64,000 bases of DNA, taken from NCBI RefSeq assembly GCF_032163505.1, contig NZ_CP134147.1, forward strand, positions 1,950,501-2,014,500, given 5' to 3'. The notes beneath the pieces are model-generated. The model had not been told where the DNA came from and made no database searches. It saw nothing but the letters and a program-made list of their open reading frames with translations. The position numbers and the translations under genes are program-made. The DNA comes from Streptococcus parasanguinis. GTDB lineage: Bacteria; Bacillota; Bacilli; Lactobacillales; Streptococcaceae. The number at the start of each line of letters is the position of its first letter. The stretch's first letter is position 1. Positions 45,955 through 55,816 of the stretch are shown one piece after another.

Positions 45955-45956
45955 GA

Positions 45957-48191
45957 TTAGAAACCAAGCCAGCCTTTGAAGGTATCCCAAGCGTTTTTCG
46001 CTTTTCCTGGGATATCGGCCTCGTCGATTGCTTTCTTCGCATTATCGACCATATTCGACGCCTTTTCTTTAACATCCTCAAAGAAACCTTTGTCTTCTTT
46101 GCTATCTGTTTCTGTCGTTTCTTCTCCGACTGGCGCAATGCCGTTTTCAGCATAAGAGTTCTTCACCGAGTCAAACTGGGTACCGTCTGTATAAGGCAGA
46201 ACACTGTTGGCAACATTGCGGAAAATCTCGGACGCCGTTCCAGCACTACTGTCCGTCAGGTAGTGATTTTCATCGGTCGTTGGGAAACCAAGCCACTGAC
46301 TGATGACCACATCTGGCGTGTAGCCGATCACCCACTGGTCTCCAGAGAGGTCCTTGTTAAAGCTGGTCTCTGTCGTACCGGTTTTTCCTGCCATGGTATA
46401 ACCATAAGGCGCAGCGTTCACCCCTGTACCATTACTAAAGGTACCAAGCATCATATTGGTCATCTTATCTGTCGTTGAACCACTGAGCACTCGGGTTGAT
46501 TTCTGGCTGTGGCTCTTGACCACTTGGCCGCTTGCATTTTCAATCTTGGTAATGAGGTGAGCATCATTCATGACACCACCATTGGCAAAGGTTCCATAGG
46601 CTTGGGCCATCTGCATCGGATTGGTTGTCACACCAGCTCCCAAGGCAACGGCAAGCGACTTGTCCACCTTGTCCATGTTGAGCCCGAATTTTTTCCCGTA
46701 CTCAAAGACCGTATCAAGACCCAAATCATTAGCGGTCGCTACGGCTGGAAGGTTAAGGGACTCTGCCAGGGCCTGGTACATCGGTACCGTTGGGCTAGAC
46801 TGGATTCCCGCGTAGTTATTGACCTCATAGCTTCCATATTGGGTGGTACTATTGTCCAATTCCTTATTGGTCGACCAACCTTCAGCAACAGCTGGACTAT
46901 AGACAACCAAAGGTTTGATGGTTGATCCTGGACTTCGAGCAGCCTGGGTAGCGTAGTTGTAGGTACGGAAACCTGGATTTTGATCGCTTCCGACACGCCC
47001 TACGAGAGCCCGAACCCCTCCGGTCTTAGGATCGAGGGCGACACTACCAGATTCCGCGCGCGTGCCGTCTTCCGCTACTGGGAAGAGAGCTGTATTGTCA
47101 TAGATCACCTGCATGCTTGCTTGGTAATTCTGATCCAGCTCGGTGTAGATCCGGTAGCCATTTTTGACAATGTCTTCTTCGGTCAGGCCATATTCATTGA
47201 CCGCTTCATTGATGACCGCATCAAAATAGGATGGGTAGCGGTAATCTTCCGACTTGCCTTCATAGGCATCGACCAGCTGTCCATGGATATCCACAGCAGC
47301 CGACTGATCAGCCGTTTTCTGGTCAATATAGCCAGCCGCCACCATATTTTGGAGGACCGTATTGCGGCGATTGGTCGCATTCTCTACTGAATAGAGCGGG
47401 TTATAGATCTCAGGTCCCTTGAGCATACCGGCGAGTACCGCAGACTGATCCAGGCTTAATTGACTGGCTGAAACCCCAAAATACTTCTTGGATGCATCCT
47501 CAATTCCCCAAACCCCATTTCCAAAATAGGCATTGTTGAGGTACATGGTGAGGATTTCTTTTTTACTGTATTTCTTATTGATTTCAAGCGCTAGGAAAAA
47601 TTCCTTGGCCTTACGCTCCACCGTCTGATCTTGAGACAGGTAAGCATTCTTGGCTAGCTGCTGGGTGATGGTCGACCCACCACCTGAGCGACCCAGGGTC
47701 AAAATCGCTAAGAAGAAGCGACCATAGTTGATCCCGCTATTCTTGTAAAAGCTCCGGTCCTCTGTTGCGACCACGGCATTTTGCAGATTCTCACTAATAG
47801 CATCGAGTTCGACGTAGGTTCCTTTTTGCCCGGTCAAACTTCCCGCCTGGTCCCCATTCTTATCATAGATAATGGTAGTCGCCTTCAGTGCATTCTGCAA
47901 ATCCTTGACGTTGGTCGTCTTAGCAAGGTAGAAAAGATAGCCCCCTGTCAAGAGGCTAAAGCCTAGCCCAATGATCAGGAGAATCTTGGTCAAATGGAAT
48001 CTGCGCCAAAAACGACGGAAGGGATGCTGAGAGAGAGGCTTGCTTCTGTGCTTGCCTGAGCGACTATAGGTCGGCTCTACTGTCTCTTCCGGTAGTTCCG
48101 TGTCTGGCACTTCTTCTGCCACCGCTTTGGGCGGATGATCCTTTCTAAAAAAAGTGATCAGGTTTTCAAATAATTCTTTTATTCTATTCAT
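45957..48191 (-). CDS. pbp2a: Class A penicillin-binding protein 2a
   Basis: The 744-residue bifunctional peptidoglycan synthase has a cytoplasmic tail with basic residues, a membrane helix (~70-92), a GT51 glycosyltransferase (~115-290; catalytic Glu in VVATEDRSFY, then GGSTITQQLAKNAYL) and a transpeptidase (~360-680) with SPGSTIK (active Ser), SLN and KTGTTE. An acidic C-terminal extension ends near FKGWLGF. It polymerises and cross-links wall glycan at the outer membrane face. Length is as in other streptococcal PBP2a. Confidence 0.95.
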   Translation of the reverse strand: MNRIKELFENLITFFRKDHPPKAVAEEVPDTELPEETVEPTYSRSGKHRSKPLSQHPFRRFWRRFHLTKILLIIGLGFSLLTGGYLFYLAKTTNVKDLQNALKATTIIYDKNGDQAGSLTGQKGTYVELDAISENLQNAVVATEDRSFYKNSGINYGRFFLAILTLGRSGGGSTITQQLAKNAYLSQDQTVERKAKEFFLALEINKKYSKKEILTMYLNNAYFGNGVWGIEDASKKYFGVSASQLSLDQSAVLAGMLKGPEIYNPLYSVENATNRRNTVLQNMVAAGYIDQKTADQSAAVDIHGQLVDAYEGKSEDYRYPSYFDAVINEAVNEYGLTEEDIVKNGYRIYTELDQNYQASMQVIYDNTALFPVAEDGTRAESGSVALDPKTGGVRALVGRVGSDQNPGFRTYNYATQAARSPGSTIKPLVVYSPAVAEGWSTNKELDNSTTQYGSYEVNNYAGIQSSPTVPMYQALAESLNLPAVATANDLGLDTVFEYGKKFGLNMDKVDKSLAVALGAGVTTNPMQMAQAYGTFANGGVMNDAHLITKIENASGQVVKSHSQKSTRVLSGSTTDKMTNMMLGTFSNGTGVNAAPYGYTMAGKTGTTETSFNKDLSGDQWVIGYTPDVVISQWLGFPTTDENHYLTDSSAGTASEIFRNVANSVLPYTDGTQFDSVKNSYAENGIAPVGEETTETDSKEDKGFFEDVKEKASNMVDNAKKAIDEADIPGKAKNAWDTFKGWLGF

Positions 48192-48294
48192 ACCTGTTAT
48201 TGTAACACCTTATCCTTGTCCTAGCAAGAAAAGATAGCTCATCCCCTTCTCCCATTTAGTTTTCTTTAAGCTTAGATTTTGCTACAATAGGGTC

Positions 48295-49158
48295 ATGAAC
48301 TATCAATTTACCATTCCACAATCCTTTCCCCAGATGACTGTGAAAGAGTTGCTTGAGGACTACTTCCTCATTCCCCGTAAGATCCGGCATTTTTTACGAA
48401 CCAAGAAGCACGTCTTGGTCAATGGCGAGACCATCAACTGGCAGAGCCCCGTTCAAAAAGGAGACCAGATCCAGCTGATCTTTGACGCGGACGATTACCC
48501 TGAAAAAGAGCTCCCATCCGGAGACCCGAGTCTGGTCGAAGAACTCTATCAGGATGAGCATGTCATCATCGTCAATAAGCCTGAAGGCATGAAAACCCAT
48601 GCTAATGAGCCGACAGAAATTGCTCTTCTTAACCATGTTTCCAGCTATGTTGGATCTACCTGCTACGTCGTGCACCGCTTAGACAAGGAAACCAGCGGAG
48701 CAATTTTATTTGCCAAAAATCCTTTTATCCTGCCCATTCTCAACCGCATTTTGGAAGATAAAAACATCCAACGCGAGTACTGGGCCTTGATCCAAGGTAG
48801 CTTAGCACAAAAAACCATCGTCTACAAGGATAAAATCGGACGCGATCGCCACGATCGGCGCAAGCGCCTGGTCGATCCACGAAAAGGACAGTATGCAGAA
48901 ACTCAGGTGACGCAACTGAAAAAAATCGGGCACAACAGCCTGGTTAAATGCCAGCTCAAGACGGGGCGTACTCATCAGATCCGGGTGCATCTCTCCCATC
49001 ATGGGCACCCGATTGTCGGGGACCCTCTCTATAACCCTGCACGCGGAGAGCGACTCATGCTCCATGCTCACCGCTTGACCTTCACCAATCCATTAACCCT
49101 TGAAACCATCCAAGTCGAGGCCCCTTCTAAGAGTTTCGAAGAAGGGTTGAAAAAATAA
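48295..49158 (+). CDS. RluA-family 23S rRNA pseudouridine synthase
   Basis: The 287-residue protein has an N-terminal S4-like RNA-binding part (~15-70, IPRKIRHFLRTKKHVLVNGE) and a catalytic domain with HRLDKETSGAILFAKN, where the Asp is the nucleophile (~127), then KTGRTHQIRVHLSHHGHPIVGDPLY. It converts uridine to pseudouridine in rRNA or tRNA; exact sites cannot be told from sequence. It is divergent from pbp2a and followed by repeats. Confidence 0.92.
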   Translation: MNYQFTIPQSFPQMTVKELLEDYFLIPRKIRHFLRTKKHVLVNGETINWQSPVQKGDQIQLIFDADDYPEKELPSGDPSLVEELYQDEHVIIVNKPEGMKTHANEPTEIALLNHVSSYVGSTCYVVHRLDKETSGAILFAKNPFILPILNRILEDKNIQREYWALIQGSLAQKTIVYKDKIGRDRHDRRKRLVDPRKGQYAETQVTQLKKIGHNSLVKCQLKTGRTHQIRVHLSHHGHPIVGDPLYNPARGERLMLHAHRLTFTNPLTLETIQVEAPSKSFEEGLKK

Positions 49159-49182
49159 GAAAAGAACCGAAATAGTATTCTT

Positions 49183-49321
49183 AGAGACTTTCCTTAAGTG
49201 AGTACGGACGTCAGCGAACTTCAAAGAAGTTCCATGACTTAGTTTTGAGCCCAAGGTCTCAAAACTCCCGAGTGCTTGAAATTCTAATATTTCAAGCACT
49301 TTTCTCACTGCGTAAAGTCTC
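49183..49321 (+). repeat. Structured intergenic repeat, family 2, copy 2
   Basis: The outer stem GAGACTTTCC...GTGAG with CTCAC...AAAGTCTC encloses the hairpins GAACTTCaaaGAAGTTC, GTTTTGAGcccaaggtCTCAAAAC and AGTGCTTGAAAT / ATTTCAAGCACT. Compared with 38890-39030, stem bases change in pairs. It lies 24 bases after the RluA-family gene. Confidence 0.88.
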
Positions 49322-49423
49322 CAGTCATTATCGAATAATTCAAAAGATAAAAATCATTTAAAACAATTGACAGAATCTCTCATTTTATTTTAAAAACTTA
49401 TCTGCATTCAAAAAAGAAGCCAC

Positions 49424-49607
49424 AAAAAGAGGCTGGACAAAAACTGTTCAGCCTTTTTATATTTGATAGAAACAACTGTATGACGCAGTGGTTGATTGGC
49501 ATCTTTGTTCGCTTTTTAAGCTCCAAAGATGACCTAATCAACTGTGCGGGGGTGGGAAGACGAACTCTTTTTAACTAGTCAGAGTTCTTTCCCACTCCCT
49601 TTTTATT
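49424..49607 (-). repeat. Dispersed three-hairpin repeat, copy D
   Basis: It starts AGGCTGGACaaaaactGTTCAGCCT, then has a large central stem (GGTTGATT / AATCAAC, with ATCTTTG / CAAAGAT and GCTT / AAGC inside), and ends GTGGGAAGACGAACTC / GAGTTCTTTCCCAC. Its last bases overlap the stop of the CHAP-domain gene, for which it should be the terminator. No gene is seen in 49159-49605. Confidence 0.87.
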
Positions 49608-52059
49608 ATTGATAGCGTGGGGTGGCAAATCCACGGATATTGCCATGTCCGATCCGATAGGTATTACGACGAACTTGGTTGTTGGAGTTTCCTTCAATGG
49701 TGTGAATGATCCCATTTGAGACGCTCTCGACAATTCCGATGTGATCCGCAAAGCCATTGTTTTGTTGGGTATTTTGATCCCAGTTAAAGGTGATGATGTC
49801 CCCTGCTTTTGGTGTAGTGGTACCATCTTCATTCCAGATGCCCAAGCGTTTGAAAATCTGGATGTGACGTTCGACTCCACATTCACGGCCAATCAAACCG
49901 CTCAAACCTTCCCGCTGGAAGACTGTTGTGACAAAGATATCACACCAGTCATCGGTCGTCTTCACTGCATAACCAACTGGAAGTGGTTTAACACTGTTAT
50001 AATCATTGACCAATTGTTGGTGAGCTGCAGTGCCGCCACGAACGCCCACTAGACTAGCTGCTGCCCGTAAGACACGGTCCCGTTGTCCATTCGTTACACG
50101 AGGACTAAAAGCAGTTTGATCTACAGTCGCACGGGGATGAAGGGCTGTTTGACCAAGGTTAAAGCCTTCAACGCCACCATCGACATAATCCACATAGACG
50201 TGAGTGGTATAGTTGCCTGATTGGTACTGGTGATTTGCTGCAGAAACCTGCACTTCTGTATGCATACCAGAAGGCGCTGTTGAATACCAGTAGAGATTTT
50301 CTTGATGAGCTTGAGACCAGGCTGCGACACGGATGTTCTTAATCCGACGTCCCTGAGGCGCTTGATCCACCGTTACCGTATAGGTTCCAGCACCTGAATT
50401 GACATTCTTAATAGAAGCTTGCGTCTTAGTCATGGCATTTCGGAACTCCACTTCTGTAGTCGTGGTACCAACACCTACACGAGAACCATCATTTTGGATA
50501 TAGTAAAGGTGAACATGGTACTTACCAGTAGAGTTTTTGTGGTCACTCGCTTTGACTGAGACCTTGTAGTCTCCGTTTGCTTGACGAGTCGCTTCATACC
50601 AGCGGATGTCGTCTTGGCCGTCCTTATCAGACCAAGTAGGAACTTGCACAGTCCGCACACCTTTAGGGCTATAGACATCCTTGATGATGACATCAAAGGT
50701 ACCCGCATCCTTGTTGTTGTTTTGGATTAAGAGACTGGCAGTTGGACGTGATTGATTTTTGAAATCAATAAAGGCTTTCTTGACAAACTTGTTTTGTCCT
50801 TTGGCATCCACATAGAAGACTTGCGCTTCATACTGACCATCAGCGTTTTCGTGGTCACTAGCTTTGGCTGTTACAGTATATGAACCGTCTACCTGGCGAG
50901 TTGGAGTGTACCAGATGATGTCTTTCATCCCATTGGCATGAGACCAGAATGGAATCTTCACTTCTGTATAACTATCGAAACCTTGAAGGTTCTTAGCTGT
51001 AATAGTGAAAGTACCGTCTTTTTCTGATTTTGTAATGGTCAGATCGGCTGACGGTTTAGGAGCTGTGTAGTCAATAAAGGCTTTCTTGACAAACTTGTTT
51101 TGGCCCTTGGCATCCACATAGAAGACTTGCGCTTCATACTGGCCATCAGCGTTTTCGTGGTCACTGGCTTTGGCTGTTACGGTATAAGAACCGTCTGCCT
51201 GACGAGTCGGAGTGTACCAGATGATATCTTTCATCCCATTGGCATGAGACCAGAATGGAATCTTCACTTCCTTGTAGCTGTCGAAGCCTTGAAGGTTCTT
51301 AGCTGTAATAGTGAAAGTACCGTCTGAATCTGATTTCGTAATGGTTAGATCAGCAGATGGTTTAGGAGCTGTGTAGTCAATAAAGGCTTTCTTGACAAAC
51401 TTGTTTTGGCCTTTGGCATCCACATAGAAGACTTGCGCTTCGTACTTGCCATCCGCGTTTTCGTGGTCACTGGCTTTGGCTGTTACGGTATAAGAACCAT
51501 CTGCTTGACGATTTGGAGTGTACCAGATGATGTCTTTCATCCCATTGGCATGAGACCAGAATGGAATCTTCACTTCTTCATAACCATCCAAGCCTTGAAG
51601 ATTCTTAGCCGTAATGGTAAAGGTGCCGTCTGACTCTGATTTTGCAATAGTCAAATCTGCGGAAACCGGAGATTCCTGTTGAGGAACACTCTCATTTCTT
51701 GCTGCTACCACTCGTGCGCGTGCGCCATATGGTGCACGACTAGCTACCACAGCTGGTGCTGGTTGCTCTGATACAACCTTGTCGCTAGTGCCCTTGTCAG
51801 AAGACTGGTTATTGCTAAGAGTCGGTGTGACAGGTGCTGCCTCTGTTGCAACGGTATTTTCTGTCTGAATACCTTTCTCAACTCCCACTTCTTCGCTCAC
51901 GGTATTCTGTGCTTCTGATGAAGTTGTTGTTGCAACGATAGCTGATGTATTTTCTGGTGTTTGATCAGACGCATGTTGCTCATCGGCTTTGACTTGTTGT
52001 GTCGAAAAAGCCAACAAAACGGCTGTCCCAGCATAAAAAATAAGATCTTTCTTTTTCAT
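49606..52059 (-). CDS. Secreted CHAP-domain wall hydrolase with Bsp-like repeats
   Basis: The 817-residue secreted protein has a signal peptide (LIFYAGTAVLLAFSTQQVKADE), a Ser/Thr/Val-rich linker (~27-135), three nearly identical 102-residue GBS Bsp-like repeats (~135-440), two diverged repeats (~440-640) and a C-terminal CHAP-type amidase/endopeptidase domain (~665-817). The CHAP domain has catalytic Cys in DDWCDIFVTTVF and His in FADHIGIVESV, with GDIITFNW. It probably cuts peptidoglycan cross-links or stems at cell separation. It shares signal and repeats with the next gene upstream. No sorting signal. Confidence 0.88.
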   Translation of the reverse strand: MKKKDLIFYAGTAVLLAFSTQQVKADEQHASDQTPENTSAIVATTTSSEAQNTVSEEVGVEKGIQTENTVATEAAPVTPTLSNNQSSDKGTSDKVVSEQPAPAVVASRAPYGARARVVAARNESVPQQESPVSADLTIAKSESDGTFTITAKNLQGLDGYEEVKIPFWSHANGMKDIIWYTPNRQADGSYTVTAKASDHENADGKYEAQVFYVDAKGQNKFVKKAFIDYTAPKPSADLTITKSDSDGTFTITAKNLQGFDSYKEVKIPFWSHANGMKDIIWYTPTRQADGSYTVTAKASDHENADGQYEAQVFYVDAKGQNKFVKKAFIDYTAPKPSADLTITKSEKDGTFTITAKNLQGFDSYTEVKIPFWSHANGMKDIIWYTPTRQVDGSYTVTAKASDHENADGQYEAQVFYVDAKGQNKFVKKAFIDFKNQSRPTASLLIQNNNKDAGTFDVIIKDVYSPKGVRTVQVPTWSDKDGQDDIRWYEATRQANGDYKVSVKASDHKNSTGKYHVHLYYIQNDGSRVGVGTTTTEVEFRNAMTKTQASIKNVNSGAGTYTVTVDQAPQGRRIKNIRVAAWSQAHQENLYWYSTAPSGMHTEVQVSAANHQYQSGNYTTHVYVDYVDGGVEGFNLGQTALHPRATVDQTAFSPRVTNGQRDRVLRAAASLVGVRGGTAAHQQLVNDYNSVKPLPVGYAVKTTDDWCDIFVTTVFQREGLSGLIGRECGVERHIQIFKRLGIWNEDGTTTPKAGDIITFNWDQNTQQNNGFADHIGIVESVSNGIIHTIEGNSNNQVRRNTYRIGHGNIRGFATPRYQ
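50762..51680 (-). repeat. 306-bp tandem repeats encoding Bsp-like modules (array 1)
   Basis: Three units with a 306-base period (anchors at 50764, 51070, 51376) each encode 102 residues (ADLTI...GTFTITAKNLQG...AFIDYTAPKP). DNA identity between units is high, so unequal exchange with each other or with array 2 is likely. Confidence 0.88.
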
Positions 52060-52164
52060 GTATCTTCCTTACAATTTTTTATACGGTTGTACCCACATAG
52101 TAGTATTATAGCACAAACCGCCGGATCAAGAAACAATATCATGAGAAGAATCCTATTTTTAAAG

Positions 52165-52195
52165 AAAACAGAAGGCCAGATTGGCCTTCTGATTA
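52165..52195 (-). terminator. Terminator of the GH25 gene
   Basis: On the minus strand CAGAAGGCCA / TGGCCTTCTG with a short loop and TTTT. Confidence 0.85.
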
Positions 52196-52197
52196 GC

Positions 52198-55100
52198 TTA
52201 TGCAAAAATTGAGAAGAAAGGTGCTCCAAGCTTGTTATCCATCGGGTCCTTACTCTTAATAGAGTGAAGATAATTGATGGAGTACCAGCCGTTGTTGCCG
52301 CTATTATATGGATCGCGAACATAGGTTCTTCCATTGTCATAACCATGCAAGACCAATTCATGAGTATAAGGATCACTAGTAAATTGGCTATTACCTACTG
52401 CAGCAAGTACATGCTTGCCAGCCATGAGGGCTTCTGCAATGCCTCCAGCTCCATTAATCAATTGGCTCTTCAAGCCCCAGTTACGAGTGGCAGCTACAAT
52501 CCCATCAGAATCTGTTCCTGCTTCACCTTTGTTGAATGAATCAGTATTGTTGTAGAGATAATCAGCTACTGTTGTTGGCAAAATAGTTCTACCTAGGATA
52601 TCTGTAAAGGTCATAGCAAGGGAAGTTGGCACACAACCTGACTGATCGACATTGCTCACACCGTAATATTTCCCAGCCCAACGAGGATCCCGTTGAGAAT
52701 AATAGGTTGTTTGTGGATTCACCTTTTGATTTCGTGGAGACAAGGCTGTCTGACCGAGGTTAAAACCTTCAACTCCTCCATCTTTGTAGTCCACATAGAC
52801 GTGAGTGGTATAGTTGCCCGCTTCATTACCGTGATTATTGGCAGAGACAGTGATCTCTGTGTGCATACCTGTCGGTGTTGCGGAATACCAGTAAAGATTT
52901 TCTTGATGAGCTTTAGACCAAGCTGCGACACGAATATTCTTAATCTGACGTCCCTGAGGCGCTTGATCTACAGCTACTGTATAAGTCCCGTTCGTTGCAT
53001 TGACATTCTTGATAGAAGCCTGCGTCTTAGTCATGGCATTTCTAACTTCTACGTCTGTAGTAGTGGTACCAATACCGATCCGAGAACCATCGTTTTGGAT
53101 GTAGTAAAGATGAACATGGTACTTACCAGTAGAGTTCTTGTGATCGCTCGCTTTGACCGATACCTTGTAATCTCCGTTCGCTTGACGAGTCGCTTCATAC
53201 CAGCGAATATCGTCTTGGCCATCCTTATCAGACCAAGTAGGAACTTGCACAGTCTGCACCCCTTTAGGGCTATAGACATCCTTGATGATGACATCAAAGG
53301 TACCCGCATCCTTGTTGTTGTTTTGGATCAAGAGAGTGCCGGTTGGACGAGATTGATTTTTGTAATCAATAAAGGCTTTCTTGACAAACTTGTTTTGGCC
53401 TTGAGCGTCTACATAGAAGACCTGCGCTTCGTACTTGCCATCAGCGTTTTCGTGGTCAATGGCTTTGGCTGTTACAGTATATGAACCGTCTGCCTGGCGA
53501 GTTGGCGTGTACCAGATGATATCTTTCATCCCATTGGCATGAGACCAGAATGGAATCTTCACTTCCTTGTAGCCATCGAAGCCTTGAAGGTTCTTAGCTG
53601 TGATGGTGAAGGTGCCGTCTTTTTCTGATTTTGTAATGGTCAGATCAGCAGATGGTTTAGAAGCTGTGTAATCAATAAAGGCTTTCTTGACAAACTTGTT
53701 TTGGCCTTTGGCATCCACATAGAAAACTTGCGCTTCATACTGGCCATCAGCGTTTTCGTGGTCACTGGCTTTAGCTGTTACAGTATAAGAACCGTCTGCC
53801 TGGCGAGTCGGAGTATACCAGATGATATCCTTCATCCCATTGGCATGAGACCAGAATGGAATCTTCACTTCCTTGTAGCCGTCGAAGCCTTGAAGATTCT
53901 TAGCCGTGATGGTGAAGATGCCATCTTTTTCTGATTTTGTAATGGTCAGATCAGCTGCGACAGCATTGGCCGGTTTTGTCGCCGTATAATCGATAAAGGC
54001 CTTTTTCACAAATTTGTTTTGACCTTGGGCATCTACATAGAAGACCTGCGCTTCGTATTTGCCGTCAGCGTTTTCGTGGTCACTGGCTTTGGCCGTTACA
54101 GTATATGAACCGTCTGCCTGGCGAGTCGGAGTATACCAGATAATGTCTTTCATGCCATTAGCATGAGACCAGAATGGAATCTTCACTTCTTTATAACCAT
54201 CGAAACCTTGAAGGTTCTTAGCTGTAATGGTGAAGGTACCGTCTTTTTCTGATTTTGCAATAGTCAAATCAGCTGACACTGGTGTCTGATTTTTCTTTCC
54301 AATGGCTACTGTCGTCGTTGTTCCACCTACACCTGTCATTTGTCCATTGTTCTGAACATAGTAAAGATGGACATTGTAAAGACCGGTTGAGTTTTTATGG
54401 TCCGCTGCTTTTACATTGACGGTATAGGTCCCATTTGCTTGACGATTAGCTGTATACCAAACAAGGTCATCTTGACCACCTGTTTCTGACCAGATCGGTA
54501 CAGAAACGGTTCGAACTCCATTTGGTGCCTGAACATTTGAGATGACAACGTCAAAGCGGCCCGTCATAGTATCGTTATTGACAATATCAATCTTCCCACT
54601 TAAGCTGCCTTCTGTTGGATCCGCTGCAGGTTTTGCGTTCGCTGTGAAGCGACCGGTATAGTCCACACTGTGGTCAAAGAGGTGTTTTCCTGGAAGCAAT
54701 TCCGCTTGAGAAGTGAACTGCCAGGCGCCAGCTTTCCCATTGTAACGCAAGCTTTTCGCATCGTTTACAGACAGTTTTGGAGAAGGATATTGGGCAACCC
54801 AGAAATTCTGAAGACCAAATTGAGCGGTGTTGACAGGACCTTTCTTGCGAAGATTGTTTTCATCCAACCAGCTAGCACTGGTGTAGAACATCAAGTTGGT
54901 GTAACCATTTTTACGCATTTCGTCCGCCCAAGCTTGGGTGTTGCGGTTAATATTTGGCTGCATCTTGGCATCCTCAAAGTCATTGACCATGAGGGTGTTC
55001 TTTGGAAGATTCAAGCGTTGCGCTTCTGCAATGTAGAATCGCGCTTCTGCACGCGCTGCTTCCTCAGAAGTATAGCGTGAGAAGTGGTAGGTCGATACTT

Positions 55101-55671
55101 GCAGACCCGCAGCCTGTGCATTACGAATTTGGTTCTCCGCATTTGGGTTCTTGTACCAAGTGTCTTCTGTCAATTTGACAACGACACCGCCCACGCCTTT
55201 ATTAGCTAGGGTACGGTAGTCGCCAATACTAATGTCTCCGTTGTGGCTACTCACATCAACGAATGATTTTGGTTGAACCGCCACATCTGTTGAACGACCA
55301 GCAGGAGCGTGAGCGCCTGTGTTAAAGAAGGTCGTGCTTCCTGTATTAGACGGAAGAGGAGTTTCTTCTTTCTCAGTCGTCGATGCTTCTGTAGCTTTCT
55401 CTACAGATGGGGTTCCACTTTCTGAAGCCGTGGTCTTGCTCGCAGGTGCTACAGACTGTTCGGTCACATTTGCTGGTGCTGCATAGTTACTTGCGATAGG
55501 TGCTACCGACTTTTCAGCAACGGCCACTTCTGGCACTTTTTCAGCTTGGACTTGCTTGCCTTCAGTAGTAGCGGCCTCGTTTGAAACCAGCTCATCTGCA
55601 CTGACTCCCTGAGCAGATACAGCCATCAAGACTGCCGCTCCGGCATAAAAAATAAGATCTTTCTTTTTCAT
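52198..55671 (-). CDS. Secreted GH25 lysozyme with Bsp-like repeats and C39-like peptidase domain
   Basis: The 1157-residue protein has a signal peptide (LIFYAGAAVLMAVSAQGVSADE) and a linker to ~125. A GH25 muramidase follows at ~130-340 (FVDVSSHNGDIS with the catalytic Asp; MVNDFEDAKM with Asp/Glu; WVAQYPSPKL). One diverged, three near-identical and two further Bsp-like repeats come next (~350-960). The C-terminal cysteine peptidase-like domain of PF13529 type (~980-1157) has the Cys in DQSGCVPTSLAMTF and His in THELVLHGYDN. The two catalytic ends suggest cutting of both glycan and peptide. It is not anchored; repeats probably bind wall polymers. Confidence 0.9.
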   Translation of the reverse strand: MKKKDLIFYAGAAVLMAVSAQGVSADELVSNEAATTEGKQVQAEKVPEVAVAEKSVAPIASNYAAPANVTEQSVAPASKTTASESGTPSVEKATEASTTEKEETPLPSNTGSTTFFNTGAHAPAGRSTDVAVQPKSFVDVSSHNGDISIGDYRTLANKGVGGVVVKLTEDTWYKNPNAENQIRNAQAAGLQVSTYHFSRYTSEEAARAEARFYIAEAQRLNLPKNTLMVNDFEDAKMQPNINRNTQAWADEMRKNGYTNLMFYTSASWLDENNLRKKGPVNTAQFGLQNFWVAQYPSPKLSVNDAKSLRYNGKAGAWQFTSQAELLPGKHLFDHSVDYTGRFTANAKPAADPTEGSLSGKIDIVNNDTMTGRFDVVISNVQAPNGVRTVSVPIWSETGGQDDLVWYTANRQANGTYTVNVKAADHKNSTGLYNVHLYYVQNNGQMTGVGGTTTTVAIGKKNQTPVSADLTIAKSEKDGTFTITAKNLQGFDGYKEVKIPFWSHANGMKDIIWYTPTRQADGSYTVTAKASDHENADGKYEAQVFYVDAQGQNKFVKKAFIDYTATKPANAVAADLTITKSEKDGIFTITAKNLQGFDGYKEVKIPFWSHANGMKDIIWYTPTRQADGSYTVTAKASDHENADGQYEAQVFYVDAKGQNKFVKKAFIDYTASKPSADLTITKSEKDGTFTITAKNLQGFDGYKEVKIPFWSHANGMKDIIWYTPTRQADGSYTVTAKAIDHENADGKYEAQVFYVDAQGQNKFVKKAFIDYKNQSRPTGTLLIQNNNKDAGTFDVIIKDVYSPKGVQTVQVPTWSDKDGQDDIRWYEATRQANGDYKVSVKASDHKNSTGKYHVHLYYIQNDGSRIGIGTTTTDVEVRNAMTKTQASIKNVNATNGTYTVAVDQAPQGRQIKNIRVAAWSKAHQENLYWYSATPTGMHTEITVSANNHGNEAGNYTTHVYVDYKDGGVEGFNLGQTALSPRNQKVNPQTTYYSQRDPRWAGKYYGVSNVDQSGCVPTSLAMTFTDILGRTILPTTVADYLYNNTDSFNKGEAGTDSDGIVAATRNWGLKSQLINGAGGIAEALMAGKHVLAAVGNSQFTSDPYTHELVLHGYDNGRTYVRDPYNSGNNGWYSINYLHSIKSKDPMDNKLGAPFFSIFA
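53360..54300 (-). repeat. 306/318-bp tandem repeats encoding Bsp-like modules (array 2)
   Basis: Units anchored at 53365, 53671 and ~53988 encode the same 102-residue module as array 1; one unit has a four-residue insertion (ANAV). The units are close to those at 50762-51680 even at silent sites, which points to recent gene conversion. Confidence 0.85.
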
Positions 55672-55785
55672 ATAAACTTCCCTTTATACAAATTTTATAC
55701 GTTAATCATTTTACCACACGGTTTCAGCGATGAAAAGTTTTATAAGGCAAATTTTTAAAATTAGTGATATTTTTTTGAAAAACTA

Positions 55786-55816
55786 AAAAAAGAAGTCTGT
55801 CTGACTTCTTTTGATC
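55786..55816 (-). terminator. Terminator at the end of the polysaccharide cluster
   Basis: AAAGAAGTC / GACTTCTTT with a five-base loop and seven T on the minus strand. Confidence 0.88.

Noticed and set aside
48258..48290. Possible second CiaR promoter before the RluA-family gene
   Set aside because: Only one TTTAAG half is present; the second half reads ATTTTG.
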